Part shown: positions 8,380 to 16,728 of the stretch, in pieces
How the letters are laid out: the number at the start of each line of letters is the position of its first letter
Numbering within the stretch: the first letter of the stretch is position 1
Assembly: GCA_023953835.1 (NCBI GenBank)
Contig: JAMLJB010000001.1
Span: 2,391,501-2,455,500 of the forward strand
Reading direction: 5' to 3'
Length of the DNA stretch: 64,000 nt
Source: Rhizobiaceae bacterium
GTDB taxonomy: Bacteria > Pseudomonadota > Alphaproteobacteria > Rhizobiales > Rhizobiaceae
Notes under the pieces: generated by a model
Databases searched by the model: none
Told to the model about the DNA's origin: nothing
The model's input: the letters and a program-made list of their open reading frames with translations, nothing else
Made by a program: the position numbers and the translations under genes

Positions 8380-9039
8380 TTCCGAAGCAGCCCCATGTGC
8401 TTTTGTTTTTTCGAGTGTGTCAGGAAGCATGGCTTATGCCAAGCCGGGCGCAACGTGCGTCCATTCAAGGAAGAGCGCGCCGGAGCCTTACGGCGCGCGA
8501 AACAATGCGTAAATGGTCGCATGTCGGGAAGGTGGCCCCTCGTCGGGCCTTACTGTTCAGCTAAGGATTCAATGGTTCGAATGGTGGTGTTTGCAGTCCA
8601 GAGCGAACTAGTCTCGGTTACCAATTCCCTGCAAACCGGCAGAAAGCAGGGAAATTCGGCCAATTCGCTGTGTTTCGGCCCAGATACACGACAAATACAT
8701 TAAACATAACAGGTATTTGCGAGAAAATTCCCTAGCAGCCATTGCAGGGAATTTTATCGAGCTAGCAGGGAACGAAACGAGCCTAGCAGCGAAACTCAAT
8801 GGGCATTTAGGGAACTGAGGTTAAGTAGGGTTCGTGCGCCCGAGCCGCCCTCGTCAAGCAGCTATTTTGTAATTGCAACGATGACGATCCGCTCCGCTCG
8901 CCTTGTCATCTACCCAACTTTAGCAAGCGGCGATAGCCAGCTCTTCGGCTCGATGCGCTTCCAATGAGAAAGTGTTCTATCCACAACCAAGGATTTAGTG
9001 CGGTTGACTAGGTGTATTAAATGTGTTCCACCACCCCGA
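8380..9039. other. Intergenic region with GCAGGGAA inverted repeats
   Basis: A 660-base stretch with no supportable gene between the histidine kinase and the phage-like module. The left half looks unremarkable. From about 8620 to 8815 the motif GCAGGGAA and its complement recur, annotated separately. The reading frames crossing the region are short and lack ribosome-binding sites or recognisable products. Confidence 0.6.
8623..8815. repeat. Cluster of TTCCCTGC / GCAGGGAA inverted repeats
   Basis: Two hairpin-forming pairs and two further half-copies are visible. AATTCCCTGC (8623-8632) pairs with GCAGGGAAATT (8646-8656). AAAATTCCCT (8724-8733) pairs perfectly with AGGGAATTTT (8747-8756). Single copies AGCAGGGAACGAAACGAGC (about 8764) and TTTAGGGAACTGAGG (about 8807) follow. 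They sit at the left boundary of the phage-like module. I recall similar CCCTG/CAGGG-rich stretches beside mobile DNA in Rhizobiales, but have no proof of function. Confidence 0.6.
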
Positions 9040-9654
9040 ATGAGCATCGAGAAGCCCAAACCCCGCGGACGACCAATTGGCACTTCTCCCACGCGTGCAG
9101 AGGATGATCGCATTCTGGCCCGTGTTGCATTGCATCTCACCATGGGACTGGGTGAGGACTTTACCAATTCCGCGCGTCGGATAATTGGCGATCGGCGGGA
9201 CCATGATGCTGTCGTGAAGCGCCTGCAGCGGAAATGGAAATCTCGTCGAGAGGAGTTCCTAGAAAAAGCACGCAAGGTGCAGTTGGATATGCATTGGAAG
9301 AACGACCTGAAGGCGCTCCGGCAAAATCAACCCGAACTCTTCAGCATTGTCGAAACCTTTGCGCGCTCGGCAAAGGGCCAGGAGATCTTGCGTGGCGAAG
9401 GTGTCCATTCGGACAATTATATGGCGCTGGGCATGATGCGGCTCTGGGAATTGATTCAGGGCGCAAGTGCCTTGGGCACAAACCAGGCAGATCGTTTTTT
9501 CGCCAAAGCGTATGCGGACTGGGCATCAACTGGTCTGGACCCGGATGAAGATTTCCTGAAGCGCATTGCAGAGCTTGCGCTGGAAAAGGCACGCGAAACC
9601 TCCGATCGCAAGGCTCAGCAACAAATGGCGAGTCAAGAGGAGATCGGCAAATGA
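9040..9654 (+). CDS. Unknown protein of the phage packaging module
   Basis: A 204-residue soluble, charged protein. The start is taken at ATG 9040 (MSIEKPKPRGRPIGTSPTRA), where a basic tail typical of DNA-associated proteins begins; a TTG 14 codons upstream is possible. The middle (NSARRIIGDRRDHDAVVKRLQRKWKSRREEFLEKARK) looks like a helix-turn-helix or coiled region. The stop overlaps the next start by four bases (ATGA at 9651-9654), tying it to the methyltransferase. By position it could play a small-terminase-like role, but I recognise no such motif. Confidence 0.65.
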   Translation: MSIEKPKPRGRPIGTSPTRAEDDRILARVALHLTMGLGEDFTNSARRIIGDRRDHDAVVKRLQRKWKSRREEFLEKARKVQLDMHWKNDLKALRQNQPELFSIVETFARSAKGQEILRGEGVHSDNYMALGMMRLWELIQGASALGTNQADRFFAKAYADWASTGLDPDEDFLKRIAELALEKARETSDRKAQQQMASQEEIGK

Positions 9655-11081
9655 AATCTCCGAAGATTGTCCACCGCTATACTGACGAGCTGAAGCCATT
9701 TGCGCGGAATGCGCGTACGCATTCAAAGAAACAAATCAAGCAGATTGCTGACAGCATTCGCCGCTTCGGGTTTACAAACCCTGTCATCATCGATGAGGCA
9801 GGCGTGATCATGGCAGGCCACGGACGTGTCGAAGCAGCGAAGCTCCTAGGGATGACGGAAATCCCGTGCGTTCTGATCGGCAAAATGTCTGAAAGCGAAA
9901 AGCGAGCCTACATCCTGGCTGACAACAAACTCGCGCTAAACGCGGGATGGGACGATGAGATTTTGGCGATTGAGCTCCAATTTCTTGTCAGCCAGGCGCC
10001 AGAAATAGATGTGACGATCACAGGGTTCGAAATCGCGGAGATCGACAGCCTCATCGATGTCGGTGTGAATCCAGCTGACGCTGACCCAGCTGATGATAAT
10101 ATCCCCGAACCTTCCAGCGCCAATCCCGTGACTGAAACTGGCGACGTTTGGCAACTCGGACCTCACCGTCTGCTGTGCAGGGACGCGCGCGATGTCAACG
10201 CCTATAAGCAACTGCTATGGGTCGACGGTTCCTTGCCAGAACTTGCGCAGATGGTTTTCACTGACCCGCCTTTCAACGTCCGCATCGATGGCCATGCAGG
10301 GGGATCAGGCCGTATTCATCACCGCGAATTCGCAATGGCCTCAGGAGAAATGTCGCGTGCGCAATTTGCGCGCTTCCTTTCGGACGTTTTTGAGCAGTTG
10401 AAAGCGCATTCGATCGATGGATCGATCCACTATATCTGCATGGACTGGCGCCATATGGCCGAGATGCAAGAGGCTGGTGAGAACACCTTTGCTGAGCTCA
10501 AGAATCTTATCGTCTGGGTTAAAGATGCTGGCGGAATGGGAACTTTCTATCGTTCCCGACATGAGTTGATCTATGTCTGGAAGAATGGTTCCGCTGAGCA
10601 TATCAACACCTTTGAACTTGGGCAGAAGGGCCGTTACCGAACCAACGTTTGGCAATATCGCGGTGTGAATTCAGGAGGTGCAGCCGCGAGAGAAGCGCTG
10701 CTGATGCATCCAACGACAAAACCCGTCGCCATGGTTTGCGACGCCATGCTGGACTGTTCCCAGCGCGGCGGCATTGTTCTCGACCCATTCTGCGGGTCCG
10801 GAACGACACTGATCGCTGCACAACGGATAGGGCGTCGTGCACGCACGATGGAACTTGATCCGCATTACTGCGATGTCGCGGTCAAGCGATGGCAGAACTA
10901 TGCGAAGGATGATGCGATCCTGGCCCGCACTGGCGAAACCTTCTCGGAAGTTCTGAAGCGAAAGTCGGACGGGCCGGCAGCCGGCAACAATGCGACGATT
11001 GCAGCCTCCTCACCTGCGGAGACCACAACTACCTCCGACAAAATGGAGTCCAGCCCGTGGTCCCGATATCCGTCGCCATGA
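9651..11081 (+). CDS. ParB-like nuclease domain fused to DNA methyltransferase
   Basis: A 476-residue protein of a type common in prophages. Residues about 10-110 form a ParB/Srx-type domain (YTDELKPFARNARTHSKKQI, FTNPVIIDEAGVIMAGHGR, EKRAYILADNKLALNAGWD). The rest is a beta-class amino-methyltransferase with motif IV TDPPFNVRI near residue 205 and motif I DPFCGSGTTLIAAQRIGRR near residue 375, so catalytic motif IV precedes the SAM site. The motif is DPPF rather than DPPY, which suits N6-adenine or N4-cytosine methylation. No cognate restriction enzyme is nearby, so it is probably an orphan modification enzyme of the element. Confidence 0.88.
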   Translation: MKSPKIVHRYTDELKPFARNARTHSKKQIKQIADSIRRFGFTNPVIIDEAGVIMAGHGRVEAAKLLGMTEIPCVLIGKMSESEKRAYILADNKLALNAGWDDEILAIELQFLVSQAPEIDVTITGFEIAEIDSLIDVGVNPADADPADDNIPEPSSANPVTETGDVWQLGPHRLLCRDARDVNAYKQLLWVDGSLPELAQMVFTDPPFNVRIDGHAGGSGRIHHREFAMASGEMSRAQFARFLSDVFEQLKAHSIDGSIHYICMDWRHMAEMQEAGENTFAELKNLIVWVKDAGGMGTFYRSRHELIYVWKNGSAEHINTFELGQKGRYRTNVWQYRGVNSGGAAAREALLMHPTTKPVAMVCDAMLDCSQRGGIVLDPFCGSGTTLIAAQRIGRRARTMELDPHYCDVAVKRWQNYAKDDAILARTGETFSEVLKRKSDGPAAGNNATIAASSPAETTTTSDKMESSPWSRYPSP

Positions 11082-11088
11082 GATAGTC

Positions 11089-11493
11089 ATGAACCGACAT
11101 CGCAAGTCCTCAGATCCAGCCCCGGGTTATGAAATCGGCTACGGCAAGCCGCCCGAGGCGACGCGGTTCAAGCCAGGTAAGTCAGGAAATCCGAAGGGAA
11201 AGAAAAAAGGTACGAAATCGATTGCCGGTCTTGTCGAACAAGTCCTGGACGAACCGATAGCGATCCGCGAGGGCGACAGTGTCAAAACCTTCAGCAAACG
11301 TGAGGCACTTGTGCGCCTGTTGTTTGCGAGGGCGATGAAAGGTGATCAGAAGGCTGCAACAACATTCTTCTCTTTGCTTAAAGCGACATCCGAACTCCTG
11401 CCGGCAATGTCAATCGAATCCGCGCCCGCCGATGACATCAGTGCTGAGGATCAGTTGATCATGGATAGGTACCTCAGGTCCGAAGAGGAATGA
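11089..11493 (+). CDS. DUF5681 domain protein
   Basis: A 134-residue protein carrying the DUF5681 signature near its start (GYGKPPEATRFKPGKSGNPK, then GKKKGTKS), followed by helices (SIAGLVEQVLDEPIAIREGD, KREALVRLLFARAMKGDQKA) and an acidic tail. DUF5681 proteins are frequently encoded immediately before a terminase in alphaproteobacterial phages and remnants, as here. The gene ends one base before the terminase start (11495), so translation is probably coupled. A role in packaging is inferred from position only. Confidence 0.82.
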   Translation: MNRHRKSSDPAPGYEIGYGKPPEATRFKPGKSGNPKGKKKGTKSIAGLVEQVLDEPIAIREGDSVKTFSKREALVRLLFARAMKGDQKAATTFFSLLKATSELLPAMSIESAPADDISAEDQLIMDRYLRSEEE

Positions 11494-11494
11494 G

Positions 11495-12901
11495 ATGTAC
11501 CATTATCCACCTCACAGGCGCCTGGACGCGCTTTTTCGCAATAACCTTGCCGCCTTTGCAGAAAAGGCGTTCGTCGAGTTCAATCAGACTAATTTCAGCT
11601 ACAACTGGCATATCGCAGCAATCTGCCACTTACTGGAGCAAGTTGAAGCGGGCAAAATCAAACGACTGCTCGTCACGCTTCCTCCTCGGAGCCTGAAGTC
11701 CCATCTGGCTTCGGTCTGTTTTCCGGCATGGCTATTGGGCCGCGATCCGAGCAGGAAAATTATCTGTGCAAGCTATGGCGATTCCCTTGCGACAGATTTT
11801 TCTAACGGTACCCGGCTTCTGATGAAGACCGCCTGGTATCGACGCCTGTTTCCTGATCTCAAGCTCGACCCACGCAAAGACACCCAGACCGAACTTCGCA
11901 CGACGCTGGGAGGTTTTCGCCTGGCAACGACTGTTGGCGGCCCTTTGACGGGACGAGGCGGTGACTACCTCGTCATCGATGACCCAATGAAACAAGTCGA
12001 TGCCGAGTCTGAAATCGCGAGGGAAAAGGTCATCAAATGGTTCAACGAAACGCTCCTGTCCCGCCTGAACAGCAAGAGCGAAGGCGCCATCATTGTGATC
12101 ATGCAAAGACTGCATGTCGAGGATCTTGCTGGCCACCTTCTGGAAAAGGGAGGTTGGCATGTCCTCAATCTGCCAGCTATTGCTCAGCAGAATGAGGCAA
12201 TCCCTCTGAGCCTCACCAGGTTTCATCATCGCAAGGCCGGAGACGCTCTGCATCCAGAACGCGAGTCGCTCGAAATCCTTGCGGGTCTAAGCGCGCAGAT
12301 GGGTGAAATCCCATTTGCGGGCCAATACCTTCAAATGCCGATCGCTCATGGCGGCAATCTGGTCAAGATCGACTGGTTCCGGATCTACCATGTGGCACCA
12401 CCCGCAACGTATCCAGCTACAATTGTTCAAAGCTGGGATACCGCGTCGAAGTCGGGAGAGCTAAACGACTATTCGGTTTGCATAACAGCGCTTGTGATCA
12501 AAGATTTCGTCTACATTCTGGACGTGTTCCGACGTCGTCTGGACTATCCTGATTTGAAGAAGGCGGTGATCTCATTAAAGGCCCGTTGGAGGGCCAATGC
12601 CGTTCTCATTGAGGACAAGGGTAGTGGACAAAGTCTGATACAGGATCTGAAGCGCGAGTTCATCTCGGTGAAAGCAATTGAGCCCGCCGGCGACAAGATC
12701 GTTCGCATGTCCGCCGTATCGGCACGCATCGAAAACGGGGAGGTTTACCTCCCAGCGGCGGCAGATTGGCTGGAGCTATTCAAAGCCGAAATCATGGCCT
12801 TTCCACGTGGAAAACACGATGATCAGGTCGACGCGCTATCACAACTACTCAGCTACAAAAAGCGCCATTCCCTCTACACGTTAGAAACAATAGGCGAATA
12901 A
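11495..12901 (+). CDS. Phage terminase large subunit
   Basis: A 468-residue packaging motor. The ATPase half has a Walker A-like loop TLPPRSLKSHLASVCFPAW (about residue 60-78), a Walker B/DEAD-type YLVIDDPMKQ (about 160) and a coupling motif IIVIMQRLHVEDL. The RNase H-like nuclease half shows SWDTASKSGELNDYSV with its metal-binding aspartate (about 315), VLIEDKGSGQSLIQDL and the final HDDQVDALSQLL. The gene looks full length and undisrupted. No portal, capsid or tail gene follows, so this is a packaging fragment and not a complete prophage. Confidence 0.92.
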   Translation: MYHYPPHRRLDALFRNNLAAFAEKAFVEFNQTNFSYNWHIAAICHLLEQVEAGKIKRLLVTLPPRSLKSHLASVCFPAWLLGRDPSRKIICASYGDSLATDFSNGTRLLMKTAWYRRLFPDLKLDPRKDTQTELRTTLGGFRLATTVGGPLTGRGGDYLVIDDPMKQVDAESEIAREKVIKWFNETLLSRLNSKSEGAIIVIMQRLHVEDLAGHLLEKGGWHVLNLPAIAQQNEAIPLSLTRFHHRKAGDALHPERESLEILAGLSAQMGEIPFAGQYLQMPIAHGGNLVKIDWFRIYHVAPPATYPATIVQSWDTASKSGELNDYSVCITALVIKDFVYILDVFRRRLDYPDLKKAVISLKARWRANAVLIEDKGSGQSLIQDLKREFISVKAIEPAGDKIVRMSAVSARIENGEVYLPAAADWLELFKAEIMAFPRGKHDDQVDALSQLLSYKKRHSLYTLETIGE

Positions 12902-13189
12902 GCAACGGAATATCGCGCAACAAGTCGGCGGTTGCAGCACACGTCCGAGTTGTAGGCGGTGATGCGCGAGCGGCGTCATGCTCAGCCAGTTCATCGCAGT
13001 GACAGACCCTTGCGTTAAGTCTTTGTCAGGGTTCCTTGAAATCCCATTATTAAACAGTCGCGGCGCCGTGAACGGGCTGATGCTGGCCGAGGAAGAATGT
13101 GAAGCCGTCCGGTGCAGCGATGAACAAGGGCGTCTTTTAAGAAATAGGAAGTCCACGCATTATCGCCGAGCTCGAGACATTTCCTATTT
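12902..13189. other. Gap between phage remnant and catabolic island
   Basis: No gene is supportable here. At its right end an inverted repeat AAATAGGAA (13142-13150) / TTCCTATTT (13181-13189) ends immediately before the first copy of the island operator. The region may be the boundary between the phage-like remnant and the catabolic island. Confidence 0.5.
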
Positions 13190-13220
13190 GTCCCTATTGA
13201 CGGGATGGTGTCCCTAAATT
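13190..13220 (+). promoter_or_regulatory. Island operator/promoter copy 1 (for MBL pair 1)
   Basis: GTCCC (13190-13194), TTGACG (13197-13202) and GGGATGGTGTCCC (13202-13214) reproduce the shared pattern GTCCC-N7-GGGAC-N3-GTCCC with one mismatch (T for C). The -10 element is less clear than in other copies (TTATTT region). The first MBL gene starts at 13260, 46 bases after the palindrome. Confidence 0.75.
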
Positions 13221-13259
13221 ATTTGTTTACCGAGGCCGCATTGGGAATGAGTCGAATAA

Positions 13260-14033
13260 ATGAGTTCGGAAGCCACCTCCTGCCCATCAACGGGAAGTTT
13301 GCCGCGGAAAATCACAGACAGCATTCTCTGGACGGGCAGGTGCCTCTTATTTGAATACAAAGGTGGCCCAATTCATTCGCATCTGTCTGCATTCGTCGTG
13401 CTCGGCAGCGAAAAGACAATGCTCATCGACACAGGTCTTGTCGCAGAGTTTCCGAATCTCCTAAAGGACGTCGAAACGTTTCTTGACGGGCGTCCCCTGG
13501 ACTACCTGTTCCCGACACACTGCGAGTTGCCGCATTGTGGCGCCATCGAACATTGGATCGATCGATATCCCGATTGCGAGGTTGTGGGCAATGTGAGGGA
13601 TTTCGACCTTTACTACCCAAGAATCGCAAATCGCTTGAACGTGAAGAAAGCAGGCGATTCCATAGATTTAGGTAACCGTCGGATCGTTTTTGTCCCTGCA
13701 GTTTGGCAGGATCTTCCGAGCCTGTGGGCTTTCGACACCAAAGACCGTGTCTTGTTCGTGTCCGATGGTTTCGCATTCCTGCACAAACACGAAGATGGGC
13801 AATGCGACCTCTTCACCGGGGAGCATCCGGCTCCAGATGTGGAGTCGATCAAATTCTTCAACCAGTTGGCTCTGCAGTGGACACGGTATTTCGATGCAGA
13901 GCTGACTTTTAACGATATTGACCAGATGTTGGGTCAACTGCAGCCTCGGATGATAGCTCCCGCACATGGCGGCGTCATAAACATGCCAGAGGAACTGCTG
14001 CCTCTCATCAAGGAAGGCATGAGGATCGCCTAA
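13260..14033 (+). CDS. MBL-fold protein, flavodiiron-like (pair 1, metal-binding subunit)
   Basis: A 257-residue metallo-beta-lactamase-fold protein of the oxygen-binding di-iron (ODP) type found at the N-terminus of flavodiiron proteins, but without a flavodoxin domain. Landmarks: VVLGSEKTMLIDTGL (about 45-60), metal loop THCELPHCG (about 86-94), VLFVSDGFAFLHKHE with the bridging Asp (about 160-175) and MIAPAHGGVI with a late His ligand. The classical H-x-E-x-D-H reads H-C-E-L-P-H, and the usual His after the mid-domain PA motif seems to be Gln (PAVWQDLPS). Metal content is therefore uncertain. The gene forms a unit with the degenerate partner 51 bases downstream. Confidence 0.8.
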   Translation: MSSEATSCPSTGSLPRKITDSILWTGRCLLFEYKGGPIHSHLSAFVVLGSEKTMLIDTGLVAEFPNLLKDVETFLDGRPLDYLFPTHCELPHCGAIEHWIDRYPDCEVVGNVRDFDLYYPRIANRLNVKKAGDSIDLGNRRIVFVPAVWQDLPSLWAFDTKDRVLFVSDGFAFLHKHEDGQCDLFTGEHPAPDVESIKFFNQLALQWTRYFDAELTFNDIDQMLGQLQPRMIAPAHGGVINMPEELLPLIKEGMRIA

Positions 14034-14084
14034 GCGATCGGGCGTCCGGCTATTCACTGTTCGAAGAATTGTACAGGCACAAAC

Positions 14085-14981
14085 ATGCAACCGAGCGTGA
14101 CTGAAGAACTTGTGAGAGAAGTCGTCCCCGACAGACTGTTTGTACTCGGAGGAAGCATATCCGCTGAGCGACCTTTCAGCCTGTTCCCACGGGGCTTCGC
14201 AGGCTTCATCCCCATCAATTGCTATGTGCTGATTTCTCAGGATGAGCTTATGCTCATCGATACAGGCATTACTTTGCATTTCGAAAGGATACTTCAGGCC
14301 GTCAACGCCCTGAAGGCGAAGTATGCAATCGGCAGGGTCAAGATCATTCTCACGCGCCGAGAGCCCGATGTGCTGATCAATATGGGCCCTTTGGTGGACG
14401 CCCTCTCAGCAGAACAGGTTTATTGCGGTGGCGTTCTCGACCCGTTTGAGTTTTTCGATCTGTTCGAAAATACAGTAGCGCAGGCCGTTGCAAGCGGTGT
14501 TAGCAAGCGGCCGCTGATTTGGATGGCTGCTGGCCATACGGCTGCAGTGGGCGAATTGAAACTGGAAGTCCTGAGGATCAGCCTGCGTGTGCTGACTACA
14601 TTCTGGCTCTATGAGCGTTCGACGCGGACATTGTTCAGCAGCGATACTTTCGCGTTCCTTACCCAGCCGGAGCCCGGGCCTGCGAAGGCGTACACCAATG
14701 GCTCCAGCATTACGGTCGATCTGGCGAAAACCTATCTGGACGAGAAGTTCAACTGGCTGCAAGCGACGGATACTGAGCCGCTTGTGCGTGATCTTGACGC
14801 GATTGCCCAGACGTATGAGATCGAAAGGCTATGTCCTAGCCTCGGGAGCTGGATCGAGGGGCGTGAGGCGGTTGACGCGGCGTTCGCCGCAGTGCGCGAG
14901 GCTTTGCGACTGGAAGCAAAGGAGCCGTATCGAAGCCGGCTTCAAGGCCTCAATCTTGCTGCGTTGTGTGCGCAAAACTAG
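14085..14981 (+). CDS. Degenerate MBL-fold partner (pair 1)
   Basis: A 298-residue homologue of the preceding MBL protein that keeps the fold but has lost metal ligands. FIPINCYVLISQDELMLIDT matches the first strands, and LFSSDTFAFLTQ keeps the Asp. The metal loop reads LTRREPDVLINMG instead of THxExxHxG, and the late His is replaced (LCPSLGSWIEG). It is unlikely to bind two metals alone. The same arrangement recurs in pair 2, which suggests a heteromeric enzyme of one catalytic-type and one degenerate subunit. The gene ends just before a strong terminator. Confidence 0.78.
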   Translation: MQPSVTEELVREVVPDRLFVLGGSISAERPFSLFPRGFAGFIPINCYVLISQDELMLIDTGITLHFERILQAVNALKAKYAIGRVKIILTRREPDVLINMGPLVDALSAEQVYCGGVLDPFEFFDLFENTVAQAVASGVSKRPLIWMAAGHTAAVGELKLEVLRISLRVLTTFWLYERSTRTLFSSDTFAFLTQPEPGPAKAYTNGSSITVDLAKTYLDEKFNWLQATDTEPLVRDLDAIAQTYEIERLCPSLGSWIEGREAVDAAFAAVREALRLEAKEPYRSRLQGLNLAALCAQN

Positions 14982-14984
14982 AGC

Positions 14985-15012
14985 TTTGCCGGATGTTTCC
15001 GGCAAATTTTTT
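14985..15012 (+). terminator. Rho-independent terminator after MBL pair 1
   Basis: A perfect 9-bp stem TTTGCCGGA / TCCGGCAAA (14985-14993 and 14998-15006) with a TGTT loop is followed by six T (15007-15012). It ends the forward MBL operon between convergent genes. The opposite orientation has no T run. Confidence 0.9.
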
Positions 15013-15030
15013 ACCTGATCATGACAGGCG

Positions 15031-16509
15031 CTAGTATCCATTTCCGATGACATCGGGCGGATATCCAGCCGCCTGCGCCACCCAGTCGCGCGATCTGGTG
15101 ACCATATGTTCCAGTTGCTTCAGATCGACGCCGGGAAGTTCATCACCCCACTTGACGACCTGACCGGCAATCAGCACGAGCTTGATATTGCGCGCAGTGC
15201 AGCCAGCGACAACGGTGCCGACGGCATTGTTCAGCGGCATAGTGTTGATTGCGTCGGCCTCAAGCATGATGAGATCGGCTTCCTTTCCGGGTGTCAGGGT
15301 GCCGATCTTGTCTTCCAGTCCGAGGGCTTTCGCGCCTTGAACTGTAGCAAACTCCAGTACGTCGCGTGCTGTCAGCAAGACGGGAGGGTTCTGCGCGCCG
15401 GTCAGCCTGAGTTCGTTTGCGGCAGAACGCTGGAGGCTGAGCGTTACGCGCATGAGGCTGAAAAAGTCGTTTGGCAAGACGGATTCGACATCGATACTGA
15501 GGCTCGGGCGGATGCCGACATCAAGCGACTTCTGGATCGGTGGAATCCCGGATGCAACGCCGATCTGGGAAATCGAGATAGTGGCCAAGGAAATGCTGAC
15601 GCCATTGTCGGCCATCATACGCCATCCGAGGTCCGTGACTTGCGGCGTGCAATGAATAAGCGTCACGTCGGGCCCCAGGAGGCCCGCACGGCCGACCTCT
15701 TCGAGAACCTCTCCATCCTTCGGTCGGAAGACATGCCCCGAGATGCGAAGATCAAGTTCTCTGGCAAGTTTCCAGGCGTTGGTCTGGTCGATATTGGCAG
15801 CCATATACATGGTTACGAGATCGGGGGAGGAGAAGTAAGTCGACCTTATCCGCCTTGCGTCTTCGGGAAAAAAAGAGAGGCCTACGTTTGCCCGGGAATA
15901 GGCATACCCGTAGACGGCGCGCAGTCCTGAGTTCATCAGGCCTTCGACTGCCGCGTCGGAGTGTTCGGGTGTGTTCGAGACGTGCGACCAATCGAGCATG
16001 GTCGTGATGCCTGCATCGATTGCTCCATAGCAGGTCAGCCGATTTGCAATGAACACGTCCTGCGGTCGGATTGATTGAAGAATCTTGTTTACGGTCTGCC
16101 CATAGGTTTCCATCGTCGAATTTGGCGCGAACCAGCGAAATGCGGCTTGCCAACTGTGCCTGTGCGTGTCGATGAAACCGGGCATGACAATCATCCCGGA
16201 CCCATCTATGACTTCCGCGTCGGGAGCGTGAACATTCGGTTTCACTTCAGCAATCTTGGAGCCGACAACAAGAATGTCGGCCTGTTCGAAATCGCCGAGT
16301 GCCCGATCCATAGTCAGCACGCAGGCATTCTTGATTATCAACGAACTATCAGCCTTGCGATTGGCGAGCCGGGCCGGAAGGGGTGCGGCGAGGCGTGGAC
16401 TTCGCGGCGTGAAGATGCCAGGAGATGCGTCGGTTGCTTGCAGCCTGGCGGGTGGGGAAGCGTTGCGGCATGCGATGCAGGCGCACGAATATTTTTCAGG
16501 AATGCGCAT
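15031..16509 (-). CDS. TRZ/ATZ-type amidohydrolase (copy 1)
   Basis: A 492-residue metal-dependent hydrolase related to atrazine and guanine deaminases, expected to cleave C-N or C-Cl bonds on ring substrates. The core begins near residue 55 (SLIIKNACVLTMDRALGDFEQ). Motifs seen: FIDTHRHSW (first metal HxH, about 110), ISGHVFRP (third His), LIHCTPQV (fourth His), SLSIDVESVLPNDFF (Asp) and the family end LTPGKEADLIMLE. The start at 16509 is supported by GGAGG five bases upstream. The N-terminal 45 or so residues are unusual, with a CACIAC cluster and Pro/Arg-rich sequence. It is probably the last gene of the reverse operon that starts with MBL pair 2. A paralogue lies at 41877. Confidence 0.85.
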   Translation of the reverse strand: MRIPEKYSCACIACRNASPPARLQATDASPGIFTPRSPRLAAPLPARLANRKADSSLIIKNACVLTMDRALGDFEQADILVVGSKIAEVKPNVHAPDAEVIDGSGMIVMPGFIDTHRHSWQAAFRWFAPNSTMETYGQTVNKILQSIRPQDVFIANRLTCYGAIDAGITTMLDWSHVSNTPEHSDAAVEGLMNSGLRAVYGYAYSRANVGLSFFPEDARRIRSTYFSSPDLVTMYMAANIDQTNAWKLARELDLRISGHVFRPKDGEVLEEVGRAGLLGPDVTLIHCTPQVTDLGWRMMADNGVSISLATISISQIGVASGIPPIQKSLDVGIRPSLSIDVESVLPNDFFSLMRVTLSLQRSAANELRLTGAQNPPVLLTARDVLEFATVQGAKALGLEDKIGTLTPGKEADLIMLEADAINTMPLNNAVGTVVAGCTARNIKLVLIAGQVVKWGDELPGVDLKQLEHMVTRSRDWVAQAAGYPPDVIGNGY

Positions 16510-16728
16510 TGTGCCTCCGGGACCTGTCGCTTGCACGCAGGGCGACCACGCCCTTTCTATTTCCAGTTCGTGCGTACTGCGCCAGCGTTGAGCCTGCTGT
16601 CGGATCCATTGCTGGGCGAGATTGTGAAAGTGCCTCTGCGGTACAAGAACACCTGCGATCGTGCTTGGCCGACACGCAATAGCTGTCCGGGATTCGATGC
16701 GCCCGCGCTGGAGATATCCGAGGCATCT

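Noticed and set aside
8179..8703. A 174-codon plus-strand frame crossing the histidine-kinase start
   Set aside because: It overlaps the kinase N-terminus in antisense and continues into repeat-containing intergenic DNA; no motif supports it.
8623..8815. Possible CRISPR array
   Set aside because: Repeats are only about 8-11 bases, in both orientations and irregularly spaced, with no cas gene; they behave as hairpins, not as CRISPR repeats.
12978..13217. A 79-codon frame between terminase and the first MBL gene
   Set aside because: No recognisable product, and its end runs through the operator of the MBL operon.
15106..15930. A 274-codon plus-strand frame opposite amidohydrolase copy 1
   Set aside because: The real enzyme on the other strand has metal motifs in order; this translation resembles nothing.
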